Origin: DMER64 sp964554535
GTDB taxonomy: Bacteria > Bacteroidota > Bacteroidia > Bacteroidales > UBA932
Direction: 5' to 3'
DNA length: 64,000 nucleotides
NCBI GenBank assembly: GCA_964554535.1
Contig: CAZKPB010000014.1
Span: 1 to 64,000 of the forward strand
Shown here: one piece after another, positions 42,344-51,455 of the stretch
Layout: each line of letters opens with the position of its first letter
Numbering within the stretch: position 1 is the stretch's first letter
Notes under the pieces: model-generated
Told to the model about the DNA's origin: nothing
Database searches by the model: none
The model's input: the letters and a program-made list of their open reading frames with translations, nothing else
Position numbers and translations under genes: made by a program

Positions 42344-42378
42344 AAAAAAAAAGCGGTCTCCGTAAGGGGCCGCTTTTT
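42344..42378. terminator. Bidirectional terminator between GH43 and DUF3237 genes
   Basis: AAAAAGCGGTC (42348-42358) pairs with GGCCGCTTTTT (42368-42378) with one G-T, around a 9-nt loop, and A/T-tracts lie on both sides. It is placed 20 nt past the GH43 stop and near the stop of the convergent DUF3237 gene. Confidence 0.88.
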
Positions 42379-42394
42379 GTATACCGTAGCGCAA

Positions 42395-42919
42395 TTACAA
42401 TACTTTCCAAACCTTGAGGGCAATAAAGCCGTCCACCATAGAAGGTACGCAAACAAAAATAGCGTTGTTGAGCCAATCATATTTGCTGTCGCTGGGGGCT
42501 TCAAACTTGGGGGCGGTACGGAAATAGAAGCCCGTGGCGCCGTCGTTGCCCTTCATATAGATCAAACCGCAGTTTCTGATGTGGATATAAACCCCGTCAT
42601 CTGTCTTGATGGTGTAGATGGCTTCCACCTCGTTACGACCTTTCTCGCGGTCCACCAATTGGTAGTCGGCTCCTCCGCTGAGCACCTCGCCCTTCATATT
42701 GGGGCCTTCAAACGTACCGCCAATGATGGGGATGATTGTCCGCACGCCGTGGGCCGTCTGACCCACAGTATAGGCCGGTCCGCACTTTACCAGCAACTGG
42801 CATACGTATTCCAGATCGGGACCCTTGAATGCATCGGCCGCCGGGGCGGGCGCGTTCTGTGCAAAAGACAACAGCGGCAGGCACAAGGCTGCCAGACAGG
42901 ATAAAAACAGTTTTTTCAT
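42395..42919 (-). CDS. Secreted DUF3237 protein
   Basis: 174 aa. A Sec signal peptide (MKKLFLSCLAALCLPLLSFAQ) precedes a DUF3237 beta-barrel, recognisable by GPDLEYVCQLLVKCGPAYTVG, TPE-like HGVRTIIPIIGGTFEGPNMKGEVLSGGADYQ (read in parts), the YTIKTDDGVYIHIRNCGLIY block and LNNAIFVCVPSM. Most relatives are cytosolic; a secreted version is less usual. The function of the family is not established. It follows DUF1846 by 27 nt on the same strand, so the two may be co-transcribed. Confidence 0.87.
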   Translation of the reverse strand: MKKLFLSCLAALCLPLLSFAQNAPAPAADAFKGPDLEYVCQLLVKCGPAYTVGQTAHGVRTIIPIIGGTFEGPNMKGEVLSGGADYQLVDREKGRNEVEAIYTIKTDDGVYIHIRNCGLIYMKGNDGATGFYFRTAPKFEAPSDSKYDWLNNAIFVCVPSMVDGFIALKVWKVL

Positions 42920-42946
42920 AATAATAAGTTATTTGTAAATAGGTTT

Positions 42947-44434
42947 TTAAGCTCCGTGATATAGTTTCTTGGTCTGGTAAGTGGGTTCGCAGGTAAGGTT
43001 AATGCCAATCTTCCGGAACACGTTTACGTCTACCTGGGCCAGAATGACACTGGAATGCACCTCACATCCATTCAATTTGTTGATTTCTTCCATGGCCTTG
43101 CGGGCGTTGATATCGGTAAGGGCGCAGATGGAAAGAGCAATCAGCACTTCATCGGTATGCAGACGGGGATTGGAGTTGCCCAGATGGGAGGTCTTCAAAT
43201 GGCAAATGGGTTCAATAATTATGGGGGATATCAAATCCACCTCGTTGGGGATATGAGCCAGATATTTAAGCGCATTGAGCATCATGGCACTGGAGGCTCC
43301 CAGCAGTTCACTGGTTTTGCCGGTGAGAATGGTGCCGTCCGGCATTTCAATGGCTGCCGCGGGGCGGCCGGTGGCCACCGCCTTCTCTTTAGCATAAGTC
43401 ACTACCTTGCGGTCGGCCGGACTGATGTGGGCCTTTTCCATAAGCAATTCCAACTTATATACCAGGTCAGAGGATTCATTTCCTTTGCGCACCTGACACA
43501 AGGCGTGGTAATAGCGGCGTATGATCTCGCTCTTGGCCGCCTCGCGCAACGCGGCGTCATCTTCAATACAGCCGGCAATCATATTCACGCCCATGTCGGT
43601 GGGTGACTTGTAGGGAGACTCGCCCAAAATGCGGACCAGCATGGCATTGAGCACGGGAAAGATTTCCACGTCGCGGTTGTAATTGACAGTGGTTTTGCCA
43701 TAAGCATCCAAATGGAACGGGTCAATCATATTGACGTCGTTCAAGTCCACGGTGGCCGCCTCGTACGCCAGATTTACAGGGTGGGTAATAGGCAGGTCCC
43801 AGATGGGAAAAGTTTCAAATTTGGCATAGCCCGACTTGATGCCGCGCTTGTTATCATGATACAATTGGGAAAGGCAGACGGCCATCTTGCCGCTTCCGGG
43901 ACCGGGGGCCGTAACCACAACCAACTTGCGAGTGGTTTCAATATACTCGTTCCTGCCGTACCCTTCTTCACTGGCAATCAGCGCCACGTTGGACGGATAG
44001 CCGGGTATAGGGTAATGGCGGTACACCTTTACACCCAAACTTTCCAATTTGTTCTGGTAGGCAATGGCGTTGGACTGCCCCTCAAAGCGTGTCAGCACCA
44101 CACTGCTTACATAAAGTCCGCACCCATGAAAGGCATCAATCAGACGGAGCACGTCCATATCGTAAGTAATACCCAGGTCCCCGCGCACTTTATTTTTTTC
44201 AATATCTCCGGCATTAATGGCCAGTACGATTTCGGCCTGGTCCTTAAGCTGGAGCAACATATTCACTTTACTGTCAGGCAGAAAGCCGGGAAGCACGCGC
44301 GAGGCGTGGTAGTCATCAAATAATTTGCCGCCGAATTCAAGATACAACTTCGCACCAAACAGTGAGATACGCTCCATAATCTTGTCCGACTGGATTCTAA
44401 GGTATTTGTCGTTGTTAAATCCTATTTTGTACAT
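42947..44434 (-). CDS. DUF1846 family protein
   Basis: 495 aa, the typical family length. The family is widespread in anaerobic Firmicutes and Bacteroidota, with a known structure but no assigned reaction. Visible features are an N-terminal block KYLRIQSDKIMERISLFGAKLY LEFGGKLFDDYHASRVLPGF (split), a phosphate-binding-like glycine segment TAPGPGSGKMAVCLSQLYHD, and a late block RLHTDEVLIALSICALTDINA. The glycine segment suggests nucleotide or phosphosugar binding. It has no signal peptide. Function unknown. Confidence 0.9.
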   Translation of the reverse strand: MYKIGFNNDKYLRIQSDKIMERISLFGAKLYLEFGGKLFDDYHASRVLPGFLPDSKVNMLLQLKDQAEIVLAINAGDIEKNKVRGDLGITYDMDVLRLIDAFHGCGLYVSSVVLTRFEGQSNAIAYQNKLESLGVKVYRHYPIPGYPSNVALIASEEGYGRNEYIETTRKLVVVTAPGPGSGKMAVCLSQLYHDNKRGIKSGYAKFETFPIWDLPITHPVNLAYEAATVDLNDVNMIDPFHLDAYGKTTVNYNRDVEIFPVLNAMLVRILGESPYKSPTDMGVNMIAGCIEDDAALREAAKSEIIRRYYHALCQVRKGNESSDLVYKLELLMEKAHISPADRKVVTYAKEKAVATGRPAAAIEMPDGTILTGKTSELLGASSAMMLNALKYLAHIPNEVDLISPIIIEPICHLKTSHLGNSNPRLHTDEVLIALSICALTDINARKAMEEINKLNGCEVHSSVILAQVDVNVFRKIGINLTCEPTYQTKKLYHGA

Positions 44435-44483
44435 TGTTTACTTTTCTTTGCCGCAAAAGTAAGCATCATAAATAAATAATGCT

Positions 44484-44520
44484 AAAATAAAAGGGGGATG
44501 CATCCATAGATACACCCCCC
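44484..44520 (-). terminator. Intrinsic terminator of the GH9-GH3 operon
   Basis: On the minus strand GGGGGGTGTATC pairs with GATGCATCCCCC (12 bp with two G-T pairs) around a TATG loop, followed by TTTTATTTT. It sits 21 nt after the GH3 stop. Confidence 0.85.
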
Positions 44521-44540
44521 AAAAAAGTATCCCGAAATTT

Positions 44541-47162
44541 CTAGATTACTTCAAAATCAATAGACTGCAGGTCGATATCATTTGAAGAAGAGCCGTAAAG
44601 AATTTGGTATTTACCGGGCATTACGGCCAGTTCATCCACCGCTTCACTGTAATATTCAAAAGCATCGGGCCCCAGGGTGATCTTGGCATTGACCGTGGCA
44701 CCGGGGGCTAAGGATACGCGCTGAAATCCCTTGAGCGATTTGATGGGGGCCTGGGGATTATCCAGACTCTTGACATAAACCTGAACAATTTCCACGCCTT
44801 CACGTGCACCGATGTTGGAAACGGGGATGGTAATATCCACGCTTCCGTTGGCCTTCATCTGTGATTTGGACAGTTTGCCCACACCGTATTCAAAGGTGGT
44901 GTAAGACAGACCGTAACCGAAAGCATACAGCGGAGTACCCGTAAAGTATTTATAGGTACGGTTTTCCATGCTGTAGTCTTCAAAGTCGGGAAGTTGTGAA
45001 GTGGAGGCATAGAAGGTAACGGGCAATTTGGCCGAGGGGTTGCAATCACCAAAGATGATGTCGGCAAGGGCTTGTGAGCCACCCTGACCGCCGTACCATG
45101 CTTCAATGAGGGCATCGTATTTGTCCTCCACGCTGCCAAATCCTATGGCCGAGCCGGAGCAACTTACCATAATAACCGGTTTGCCGGTGGCACGCATGGC
45201 GGAGAGCAGTCTTTGCTGCACCACGGGCAGTTCAATATCGGCACGGTCGCCACCCTCACCTTCCATTCTGGCAGAAATACCGCCAATGACAATGATGGCG
45301 TCGGCATCTTTCACGCGGGCGGCCAGGTCCGTGAAGTCGGCAAGTGTTCTTTGGCAAAACTGGGCGCTGAGCATGGCAAACGAACCGGTTCCCCTGACGT
45401 ATTCAATCTTGATGTGGCAGGGTTTGCCGGCCTGTACGTTAAATGTCTTGTAGTTGGCGGCACCACCGCGTCTTCCAAAGGAGCGACTCTGGCCGGCGGC
45501 GGGTTTGACATCTTCAATCAGACGGCCGTTCACATACAGTTTGTAGCCGTTGTCGGCATTCACGGTGTAGCTCATGGGACCGGTGAAATCGGGAATGTAT
45601 TTACCGGATATCCTGACCGAGAAGTCGGTCTTTTCCACCCCTTCCGCAAAGTTGTAGGCGCCAAAGGTGCTGAAGTTAATGTCTTTGTAGTAATTCTTCA
45701 CAGCCGGTTCTCCGCTGAACTTGGTATTGTTGTAGAATTCCACGTACAGACCCTGACCTTCGTTAAAATCCCCAATGTGATAGATGGTGTTGTATTCGTC
45801 GGCCAATTCGCAGGCTTTGTCGTAAATGACGTTGGCGTTGGGAACGGCTTTCCTGATGCCTTCCAGCAGGGTACGGGTGTGTTCTTCGGTGGGGGTGCCG
45901 CCGTAGTTACCGTTGAGCAGGGCGGCATCGTCCGCATTGGGACCTACCACGGCCAATGTCTTGATGTCTTTTGACAGAGGCAGGGTGTTGTTGCTGTTTT
46001 TGAGCAGTACCATGGATTCGCGGGCAGAAGCGATGGCCAGTTGGTCGTTGGCTTCGCTGCTGATAACGTCCTCACCGTAGTTGGCCCAAGGAAGTTTTTC
46101 GGCAGGATCAAACATTCCCAATTCAAAACGGCCTTTGAGCACGCGACGCAAGGCAATGTCCAGGTCGGCTTCCTTGATGAGGCCGTCATTCACACCGCCT
46201 ACCAGCGACATAAAGCTCTTGCCGCATTCCAGGTCGGTTCCGGAAAGCACGGCATCCACAGAAGCGTGTACGGCGTCGGGGTGGGTCTCGTGCTGACCTT
46301 TTGTATAGAAGTTGTTGACAGCATCGCAATCGGTAACTACCAATCCTTTGTAGCCCCATTTGTTGCGCAGGATGTCGGTAAGCAGACGGTCGCTGCCGCA
46401 GCAGGGTTCGCCTTCGTAACGCTGGTAAGCGCACATCACTTCCTGTACATTGCCGTCAATCACCAATGCCTTGAAAGCCGGCAGGTAGGTTTCCCATAAG
46501 TCTCTCATGGAAACAGTTACATCAAAACGGTGGCGTTTGGGCTCGGGACCGCTGTGAACGGCATAGTGCTTGGCGCAGGCGTGGGTTTTGAAGTAGGTGT
46601 CGTCATTGCCCTGCATACCCAGCACGGTCTGAACGCCCAGAATGGCGGACAGGTAGGGGTCTTCTCCGCAGGTTTCCTGACCACGGCCCCAACGGGGGTC
46701 ACGGAAAATGTTGATGTTGGGGCACCAGAATGAAAGTTCGGGGTTGCCCGGCACATTGTTTTCTCCCATAGGCACATTAAAAATATTGTGGTCAGAACGA
46801 TTCCAATTGGCACGGGCCTCGTCGGAAACCGTACTGAACACGTCATAGAACATTTGGGCATCAAAAGAAGCCGCCATACCAATGGGTTGGGGGTACACGG
46901 TGTAACCGCTCTGACGTACGCCGTGGCAGGCCTCGCTCCACCAGTTGTAAGAAGGAATGCCCAGGCGGTCCACCGAGATGGATTTATTCATAAGCAGCCC
47001 CACTTTTTCTTCCGGGGTAAGGAGTGAAATAAGGTTTTCCACTCTTTTTTCATTGGACAATTTGGGATTCTGGAAAGGATATTCATAGTCCTTTCCGGAA
47101 TCGCAAGAAGCCATCAGGAGGGTTGCCATTGCGGCAAACAACAGATAAGATAGTTTTTTCAT
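44541..47162 (-). CDS. GH3 beta-glucosidase/xylosidase with PA14 domain (lipoprotein)
   Basis: 873 aa. Lipoprotein signal peptide MKKLSYLLFAAMATLLMASC. Order: GH3 N-terminal barrel with the nucleophile Asp in GLVVTDCDAV (near residue 285), GH3 C-terminal domain starting at VLLKNSNNTLPLS, an inserted PA14 domain (about 455-590, VEFYNNTKFSGEP...GYKLYVNGRLIED), and a C-terminal fibronectin-III-like domain beginning VGKLSKSQMKANGSVDITIPV. It hydrolyses terminal beta-glucosides or beta-xylosides in the periplasm or on the outer membrane. It lies 34 nt downstream of the GH9 gene, an endo/exo pair suited to beta-glucan or xyloglucan. Confidence 0.95.
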   Translation of the reverse strand: MKKLSYLLFAAMATLLMASCDSGKDYEYPFQNPKLSNEKRVENLISLLTPEEKVGLLMNKSISVDRLGIPSYNWWSEACHGVRQSGYTVYPQPIGMAASFDAQMFYDVFSTVSDEARANWNRSDHNIFNVPMGENNVPGNPELSFWCPNINIFRDPRWGRGQETCGEDPYLSAILGVQTVLGMQGNDDTYFKTHACAKHYAVHSGPEPKRHRFDVTVSMRDLWETYLPAFKALVIDGNVQEVMCAYQRYEGEPCCGSDRLLTDILRNKWGYKGLVVTDCDAVNNFYTKGQHETHPDAVHASVDAVLSGTDLECGKSFMSLVGGVNDGLIKEADLDIALRRVLKGRFELGMFDPAEKLPWANYGEDVISSEANDQLAIASARESMVLLKNSNNTLPLSKDIKTLAVVGPNADDAALLNGNYGGTPTEEHTRTLLEGIRKAVPNANVIYDKACELADEYNTIYHIGDFNEGQGLYVEFYNNTKFSGEPAVKNYYKDINFSTFGAYNFAEGVEKTDFSVRISGKYIPDFTGPMSYTVNADNGYKLYVNGRLIEDVKPAAGQSRSFGRRGGAANYKTFNVQAGKPCHIKIEYVRGTGSFAMLSAQFCQRTLADFTDLAARVKDADAIIVIGGISARMEGEGGDRADIELPVVQQRLLSAMRATGKPVIMVSCSGSAIGFGSVEDKYDALIEAWYGGQGGSQALADIIFGDCNPSAKLPVTFYASTSQLPDFEDYSMENRTYKYFTGTPLYAFGYGLSYTTFEYGVGKLSKSQMKANGSVDITIPVSNIGAREGVEIVQVYVKSLDNPQAPIKSLKGFQRVSLAPGATVNAKITLGPDAFEYYSEAVDELAVMPGKYQILYGSSSNDIDLQSIDFEVI

Positions 47163-47196
47163 GATGATAGGTTAGAGTATTAAATTTAATGGTGAT

Positions 47197-49725
47197 TTAA
47201 CGTTTTATCAAGTCCTTAAAAGCGGAGCCGAAAATGAGGTATGAAGTGTTGCCGCCTATGGTGCCTTCATTCTGTCCCCAAAGGAACGGCCAGTCGTCGT
47301 AATTTTCAAAATGGTCGGGATATCTGAACAGCAAGCCGGGGGCCACGTTGCCGGGGATAAACGAGAAGTCGGCGCGGTTGTTGCCGTAGAAAACGGCTTT
47401 GGGACGGGTGGCACCCAGGGTGGCCACCAGAGAGTAATTGTGGTAGGGATGGCAACCAAACAGGAAGTTGGTGGCTTTGTAGGCGTAGTCGGGGCTGATG
47501 ATATCGGGAAAATATTTTCCGGCCAAACTGACCGTGGTGCCGTAACTTACCACGGAACCGCTGCCGGCCCAGTTACCCAGGCCAATGGGAACTCCGTAAG
47601 GGTTGTCTTTGTCCAGGCCGTCCAGGTATTCTTTGTATTTCACCACGTACGGGCGCAGTTTATCCTTGAAGGAAGCCTCCATATAGGGGATGGCGGTCAT
47701 AGCGGTATTGATGGCGCTGCTGACGTAGCGGTCCAGAGCGGGCCATATCAGTTCCAGGAACTTGTCACCGTATTCCTTTTCTCCGGTCGAAACAAACAGC
47801 TGGAGGTAGGTGCCCATATTGCCGCCGCCGCGGTTGCGACCGTTCTGGGGATGCTGGGCCATCAGCTCGTTGGCCTCGGCAAGAAGTCGTTTTGACTGTA
47901 CCATGGCGCGGGCGGACAGGTCGTCGTTATAGCCTTTGAGGGCGCGGCTGGCGGCGGCAAACATAGTGGCGGCGTTCAGGTCCAGTCCCGGGTTGCGGCT
48001 GGTGAAGGCCCACATGTCATCCTTTACGCCGCTTGAACGGCCGTCGGCAGCCACTTCATAGGGGCCCAGATTGGCATTGTACGGAAGTCCGTCGGTAATG
48101 GAGGCGGCATCACCCAGATGATGGTAGTTGTCCAGTACCGAATTGGAAAGTGCGGAGGCCATGTGCCCGATGTTTTCGGCCTGGGCAAGCAGGTTAAGAG
48201 TGCCGTGCTCAATAAACTGGATCATATCGGGAACGCCGTCGGGACGGTGAAGGTCCACGTAGCGCTGGTCTTCGTTCACAAACGTCTGGTCACGCAATGG
48301 CTTGAAGAGTTCCCATGTCTGTACAAAGTTCTGTACCACGCTAATGTTGGAACCCGTTTCAATGTCAAAGTCACCGGCGTCAAAAAATCCGCCCACGTTC
48401 AATCCGGGAATCAGTTCCAAATCTTTGTATTTGGTATCGGTGGCGGGACCCTGACGGTGCAAGTCAAAATGGTCTGTGTTGGCGGGTGCCTGCAGGTAAC
48501 CGTCCTTGAAAGGTTCGCCGTGCCATACGCGATAGCCTTCATTGACAAACATGTGGTTCATGTGGATGGGAATCCATATGTCGCTGGTGGCGTCGGTAAT
48601 CTGGTCGTAAACGGTGTTGTCAATGATAAAGTTGTTTGTGGTGACGTCCCCGTACTGAATGTAATAGATACCGGGCGTCCTGACTTCAGAAAAATCAAAT
48701 TTTACGTAATGGTATTTGTAGTAGTCGCCCCAAGAGGTGACCTTTCCGGTGAATACGCTGACGGCATTGCCGTCATCGCCCACTTTGTAGAGCGATGCCT
48801 GAGCCTGCGGTTTGTCCAGCTTGTCAAGTTCTATCACAGAGATTTTGGGCTGGGAAGGCGTATAGCCCACCTGCGAAAAACCTACATTGGGCTCTCTTAT
48901 CCAACCGGGGATGGCGTGGGGTTCTACCGTCCAGGTAAGCACTTTTCCCGTTTTGCCTGCGGGAAGCAGACTGCGCATCACAAACCAGCCGTTCTGGGCC
49001 AGAATGCGGCCGTCGTACAGGTTAAGATCGGCATCGGCACAAGTAATTTTGACCAAGCGTTCGGGGTCGTCGGGCGCCAGCAGAAAGGTATGGCCGGTGG
49101 AGAGGGGAAGCGGGTCCACAAATTTGCCGGTTCCGCGGTCGTCCGAGGTCACATAGCCCTTGAACTGTTTCACTTTTTCACTGTTGGGTTTGGCTTCCGT
49201 TGTGCCTACCACATAACGGGGGAAGCGGTTGGGTTTGCCGTCCACCAGATAAGCCTTTCCCCAATACTGGGAAGGCAAAAACTCCAGATTGAAGCCGGCA
49301 TTGCCCACCAGGTAGGCGGGAACCGGTTTGTCCAGATAGACGGAAATTTCTATGGTTTTGCCCTTACCGGTAACTACTACGCGGGAATCAAAATCGTAGT
49401 CCTCAAACCGTAAGGCTACCTCTACCGAGTTGGAAGCCTTGTCCACTTTACGGGAGGGAGTGGCCGGAACCAGGTCCCATTGTTCGGGCGTATTGGAAAG
49501 ACGTATGGCACCCCCTTGGGCCGTACGTACTCCGTGATGTATCAATTCTATCCCGGCATTCTTTTCATCATTGAAACCACCGGTAAATAAATTGCTGTAA
49601 ACCAAAACATTGACACCTTGTGTCTGGAAGTACTCAAGATCGTTGAGCTTTAAATCCTGAGCCGAGACCGTATGGCACAGCCCCGCCAATAGCACTGAAA
49701 GTGTTAATACTGTATGTTTTTTCAT
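47197..49725 (-). CDS. GH9 endoglucanase with N-terminal Ig-like domain
   Basis: 842 aa with signal peptide (MKKHTVLTLSVLLAGLCHTVSAQ). Residues about 25-275 are a beta-rich domain I do not recognise as a standard module. Residues 280-375 are the cellulase N-terminal Ig-like domain (VGFSQVGYTPSQPK...GIYYIQYGD). The (alpha/alpha)6 GH9 catalytic domain follows, with catalytic aspartates in GGFFDAGDFDIETGSN and the acid Glu probably in GQNEGTIGGNTSYL. Extra features include NPGLDLNAATMFAAASRAL. It cleaves beta-1,4-glucan internally. First gene of an operon with GH3. Confidence 0.92.
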   Translation of the reverse strand: MKKHTVLTLSVLLAGLCHTVSAQDLKLNDLEYFQTQGVNVLVYSNLFTGGFNDEKNAGIELIHHGVRTAQGGAIRLSNTPEQWDLVPATPSRKVDKASNSVEVALRFEDYDFDSRVVVTGKGKTIEISVYLDKPVPAYLVGNAGFNLEFLPSQYWGKAYLVDGKPNRFPRYVVGTTEAKPNSEKVKQFKGYVTSDDRGTGKFVDPLPLSTGHTFLLAPDDPERLVKITCADADLNLYDGRILAQNGWFVMRSLLPAGKTGKVLTWTVEPHAIPGWIREPNVGFSQVGYTPSQPKISVIELDKLDKPQAQASLYKVGDDGNAVSVFTGKVTSWGDYYKYHYVKFDFSEVRTPGIYYIQYGDVTTNNFIIDNTVYDQITDATSDIWIPIHMNHMFVNEGYRVWHGEPFKDGYLQAPANTDHFDLHRQGPATDTKYKDLELIPGLNVGGFFDAGDFDIETGSNISVVQNFVQTWELFKPLRDQTFVNEDQRYVDLHRPDGVPDMIQFIEHGTLNLLAQAENIGHMASALSNSVLDNYHHLGDAASITDGLPYNANLGPYEVAADGRSSGVKDDMWAFTSRNPGLDLNAATMFAAASRALKGYNDDLSARAMVQSKRLLAEANELMAQHPQNGRNRGGGNMGTYLQLFVSTGEKEYGDKFLELIWPALDRYVSSAINTAMTAIPYMEASFKDKLRPYVVKYKEYLDGLDKDNPYGVPIGLGNWAGSGSVVSYGTTVSLAGKYFPDIISPDYAYKATNFLFGCHPYHNYSLVATLGATRPKAVFYGNNRADFSFIPGNVAPGLLFRYPDHFENYDDWPFLWGQNEGTIGGNTSYLIFGSAFKDLIKR

Positions 49726-49819
49726 ATATGAGAAAAATTTAGATTTTCGAAGTTACACTTTTCCGTCTAAAAAGTTGTTACTTTGAGGATAGAAATGAAA
49801 CAAGTTGACGCTAAGTAGT

Positions 49820-49882
49820 ATGGATAAACAGACGGAAGTCCGCCTTGTATGTGGCTGCGTATTGGCGGAATTATTAAATTAG
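49820..49882 (+). CDS. Possible 20-aa leader peptide upstream of alkD
   Basis: ATG 49820 to TAG 49882 encodes a 20-aa peptide including VCGCVLAELL and ends 3 nt before the AlkD-like start. It could be a translationally coupled leader or chance. It contains a 6-bp TCCGCC/GGCGGA inverted repeat. Very weak evidence. Confidence 0.15.
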   Translation: MDKQTEVRLVCGCVLAELLN

Positions 49883-49885
49883 TCT

Positions 49886-50602
49886 ATGGAACTTACAAGA
49901 ACACATTGGAGAGCCAATGATGGTGCGGACTTTCAAAAGTATTTGCTGACCCTGGGTAAAGGGCCCGACAAGGCTGCCTGGGAAAAACGCATTGTCAACA
50001 CACAGTTGCCCTGCATTGCGGTGGATGCCAAAATAGTGGGCAGGATAGTCAAGGAAATTGCCAAAGGAAACTTCTTGGAGTTTCTGGATTTGAATTTGTG
50101 GGAGCATTTTACCAACACCTCCATCAATGGGTCGCTGATTTGCAAAATAAAAGATTTTGAGGTGATGACCACCTACCTTAAAGCTTACGCAAACCGGATT
50201 GACAACTGGGCCAGCTGCGATTTGCTGAAGTTCCCCGTCAAGGAAACCAACAAAGCGCAGTACTACGCCCTCTCTAAAGAATTCATGAAGTCAGACAAAC
50301 CCTTTGTCCGCCGTATGGGCATTACCATCCTCTTTAAGCTGGTGGATGACAACACTTACATTGACCGGATTTTTACGGCCCTTAACTCTTTTGAAAAAGA
50401 GGAGGAATATTACGTCAATATGGTCAACGCCTGGCTCTTTGCAGAATGTTTCACCAAGCAGCGGGAAAAAACACTGGAATTCCTAAAAACACAGCGGCTG
50501 AACAAATTCACTCTTAACAAAGGAATCCAGAAATGCCGGGACAGCTTCAGGATTAACCCTCAGGACAAGGAAATGCTGCTTCAATACAAGCAGAAAAATT
50601 GA
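49886..50602 (+). CDS. AlkD-like DNA alkylation repair protein
   Basis: 238 aa, all-helical HEAT-like repeat protein of the DNA alkylation repair (AlkC/AlkD) family. Diagnostic patterns are LNLWEHFTNTSINGSL (unusual N-half), IDNWASCDLLKFPV with the catalytic-region Trp-Ala-x-Cys-Asp, VRRMGITILFKLVDDN, and YYVNMVNAWLFAECF followed by the C-terminal KFTLNKGIQKCRDSFRI. Such proteins excise alkylated bases without base flipping. It lies 27 nt upstream of the Fpg/Nei-like gene, so the two form a DNA-repair operon. Confidence 0.88.
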   Translation: MELTRTHWRANDGADFQKYLLTLGKGPDKAAWEKRIVNTQLPCIAVDAKIVGRIVKEIAKGNFLEFLDLNLWEHFTNTSINGSLICKIKDFEVMTTYLKAYANRIDNWASCDLLKFPVKETNKAQYYALSKEFMKSDKPFVRRMGITILFKLVDDNTYIDRIFTALNSFEKEEEYYVNMVNAWLFAECFTKQREKTLEFLKTQRLNKFTLNKGIQKCRDSFRINPQDKEMLLQYKQKN

Positions 50603-50629
50603 AGTTTCAAAAACCCAAAATATATTGTT

Positions 50630-51448
50630 ATGCTGGAATTACCGGAAGTTATCAATCTGACACGCCAGTTGCGTGAAAATGTGGTGGGACGGAACGTGGT
50701 GGAAGTACTGCCTCCTACCAAGGAGCACAAATTCTGCGGGTTCAACGGAGATGTGCGGGATTATGACCGTCAAATCCGCGGGACACGCATTGCCTCCGTC
50801 AACGGATTCGGGCTGTTTGTGGAACTATGTTTTGACAACGGCCGCAAACTGTGCCTCAACGACGGCATTAACCTGCGGTTACTGGAAGAAATTGCGGTTC
50901 CCAAAGATTACCAGTTGCGGATCAAGCTGGACTGTCCCGAGTCTCTGGTATTCACCGTAGCCATGTACGGAGGAATTATCCTGCACCACGATGACTTCGA
51001 CAACGCGTATTACCTCCGCAGCCGGCAGGCCCTGTCTCCCTTTGACTCCGCATTCCCGGATTATTTCCGGGAGACATTCCACGGGTGTAAACCCACACTG
51101 AGCGCCAAGGCCTTTATGGCCACCGAGCAACGCTTCCCCGGCATTGTGAACGGCGTGCTGCAAGACATTCTGTTTACGGCCCGCATACATCCCAAGCGCA
51201 AGATTGGTACCCTCAGCGGTGCGGAACAAAACAATCTGTTGCACTGCACGGTGGACGTCCTGCAACAGATGACCGACCAAGGGGGCCGAGACACTGAAAA
51301 AGACTTGTTCGGCAAGGCCTGCGGCTACAAGACTCTCCTGTCCAAAAACACCCTGGAACGCCCCTGCCCCCGCTGCGGCGGCACGTTGGTCAAAGAGGCT
51401 TATTTAGGCGGAGCGGTATATTATTGTCGTGATTGTCAGCAGAATTAA
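50630..51448 (+). CDS. Fpg/Nei-like protein lacking catalytic proline
   Basis: 272 aa with overall Fpg/endonuclease VIII architecture: N-terminal beta-sandwich, helix-two-turn-helix (GIVNGVLQDILFTARIHPKRK) and a C-terminal C4 zinc finger with Cys246, Cys249, Cys266 and Cys269. True Fpg/Nei start PEL/PEG after Met removal, and that Pro is the nucleophile; here the start is MLELPEV, so position 2 is Leu, Glu3 is kept, and Met would not be efficiently removed. The zinc-finger DNA-contacting Arg of E. coli Fpg (Arg258) aligns with Gly261. This divergent Bacteroidota/Clostridia type may bind lesions without glycosylase activity. Downstream of alkD. Confidence 0.87.
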   Translation: MLELPEVINLTRQLRENVVGRNVVEVLPPTKEHKFCGFNGDVRDYDRQIRGTRIASVNGFGLFVELCFDNGRKLCLNDGINLRLLEEIAVPKDYQLRIKLDCPESLVFTVAMYGGIILHHDDFDNAYYLRSRQALSPFDSAFPDYFRETFHGCKPTLSAKAFMATEQRFPGIVNGVLQDILFTARIHPKRKIGTLSGAEQNNLLHCTVDVLQQMTDQGGRDTEKDLFGKACGYKTLLSKNTLERPCPRCGGTLVKEAYLGGAVYYCRDCQQN

Positions 51449-51455
51449 CAGTACC

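Noticed and set aside
48118..49413. Long open frame on the plus strand across the GH9 gene
   Set aside because: It lies wholly within the GH9 coding sequence, whose minus-strand product has family motifs throughout. The plus-strand translation is low in recognisable structure.
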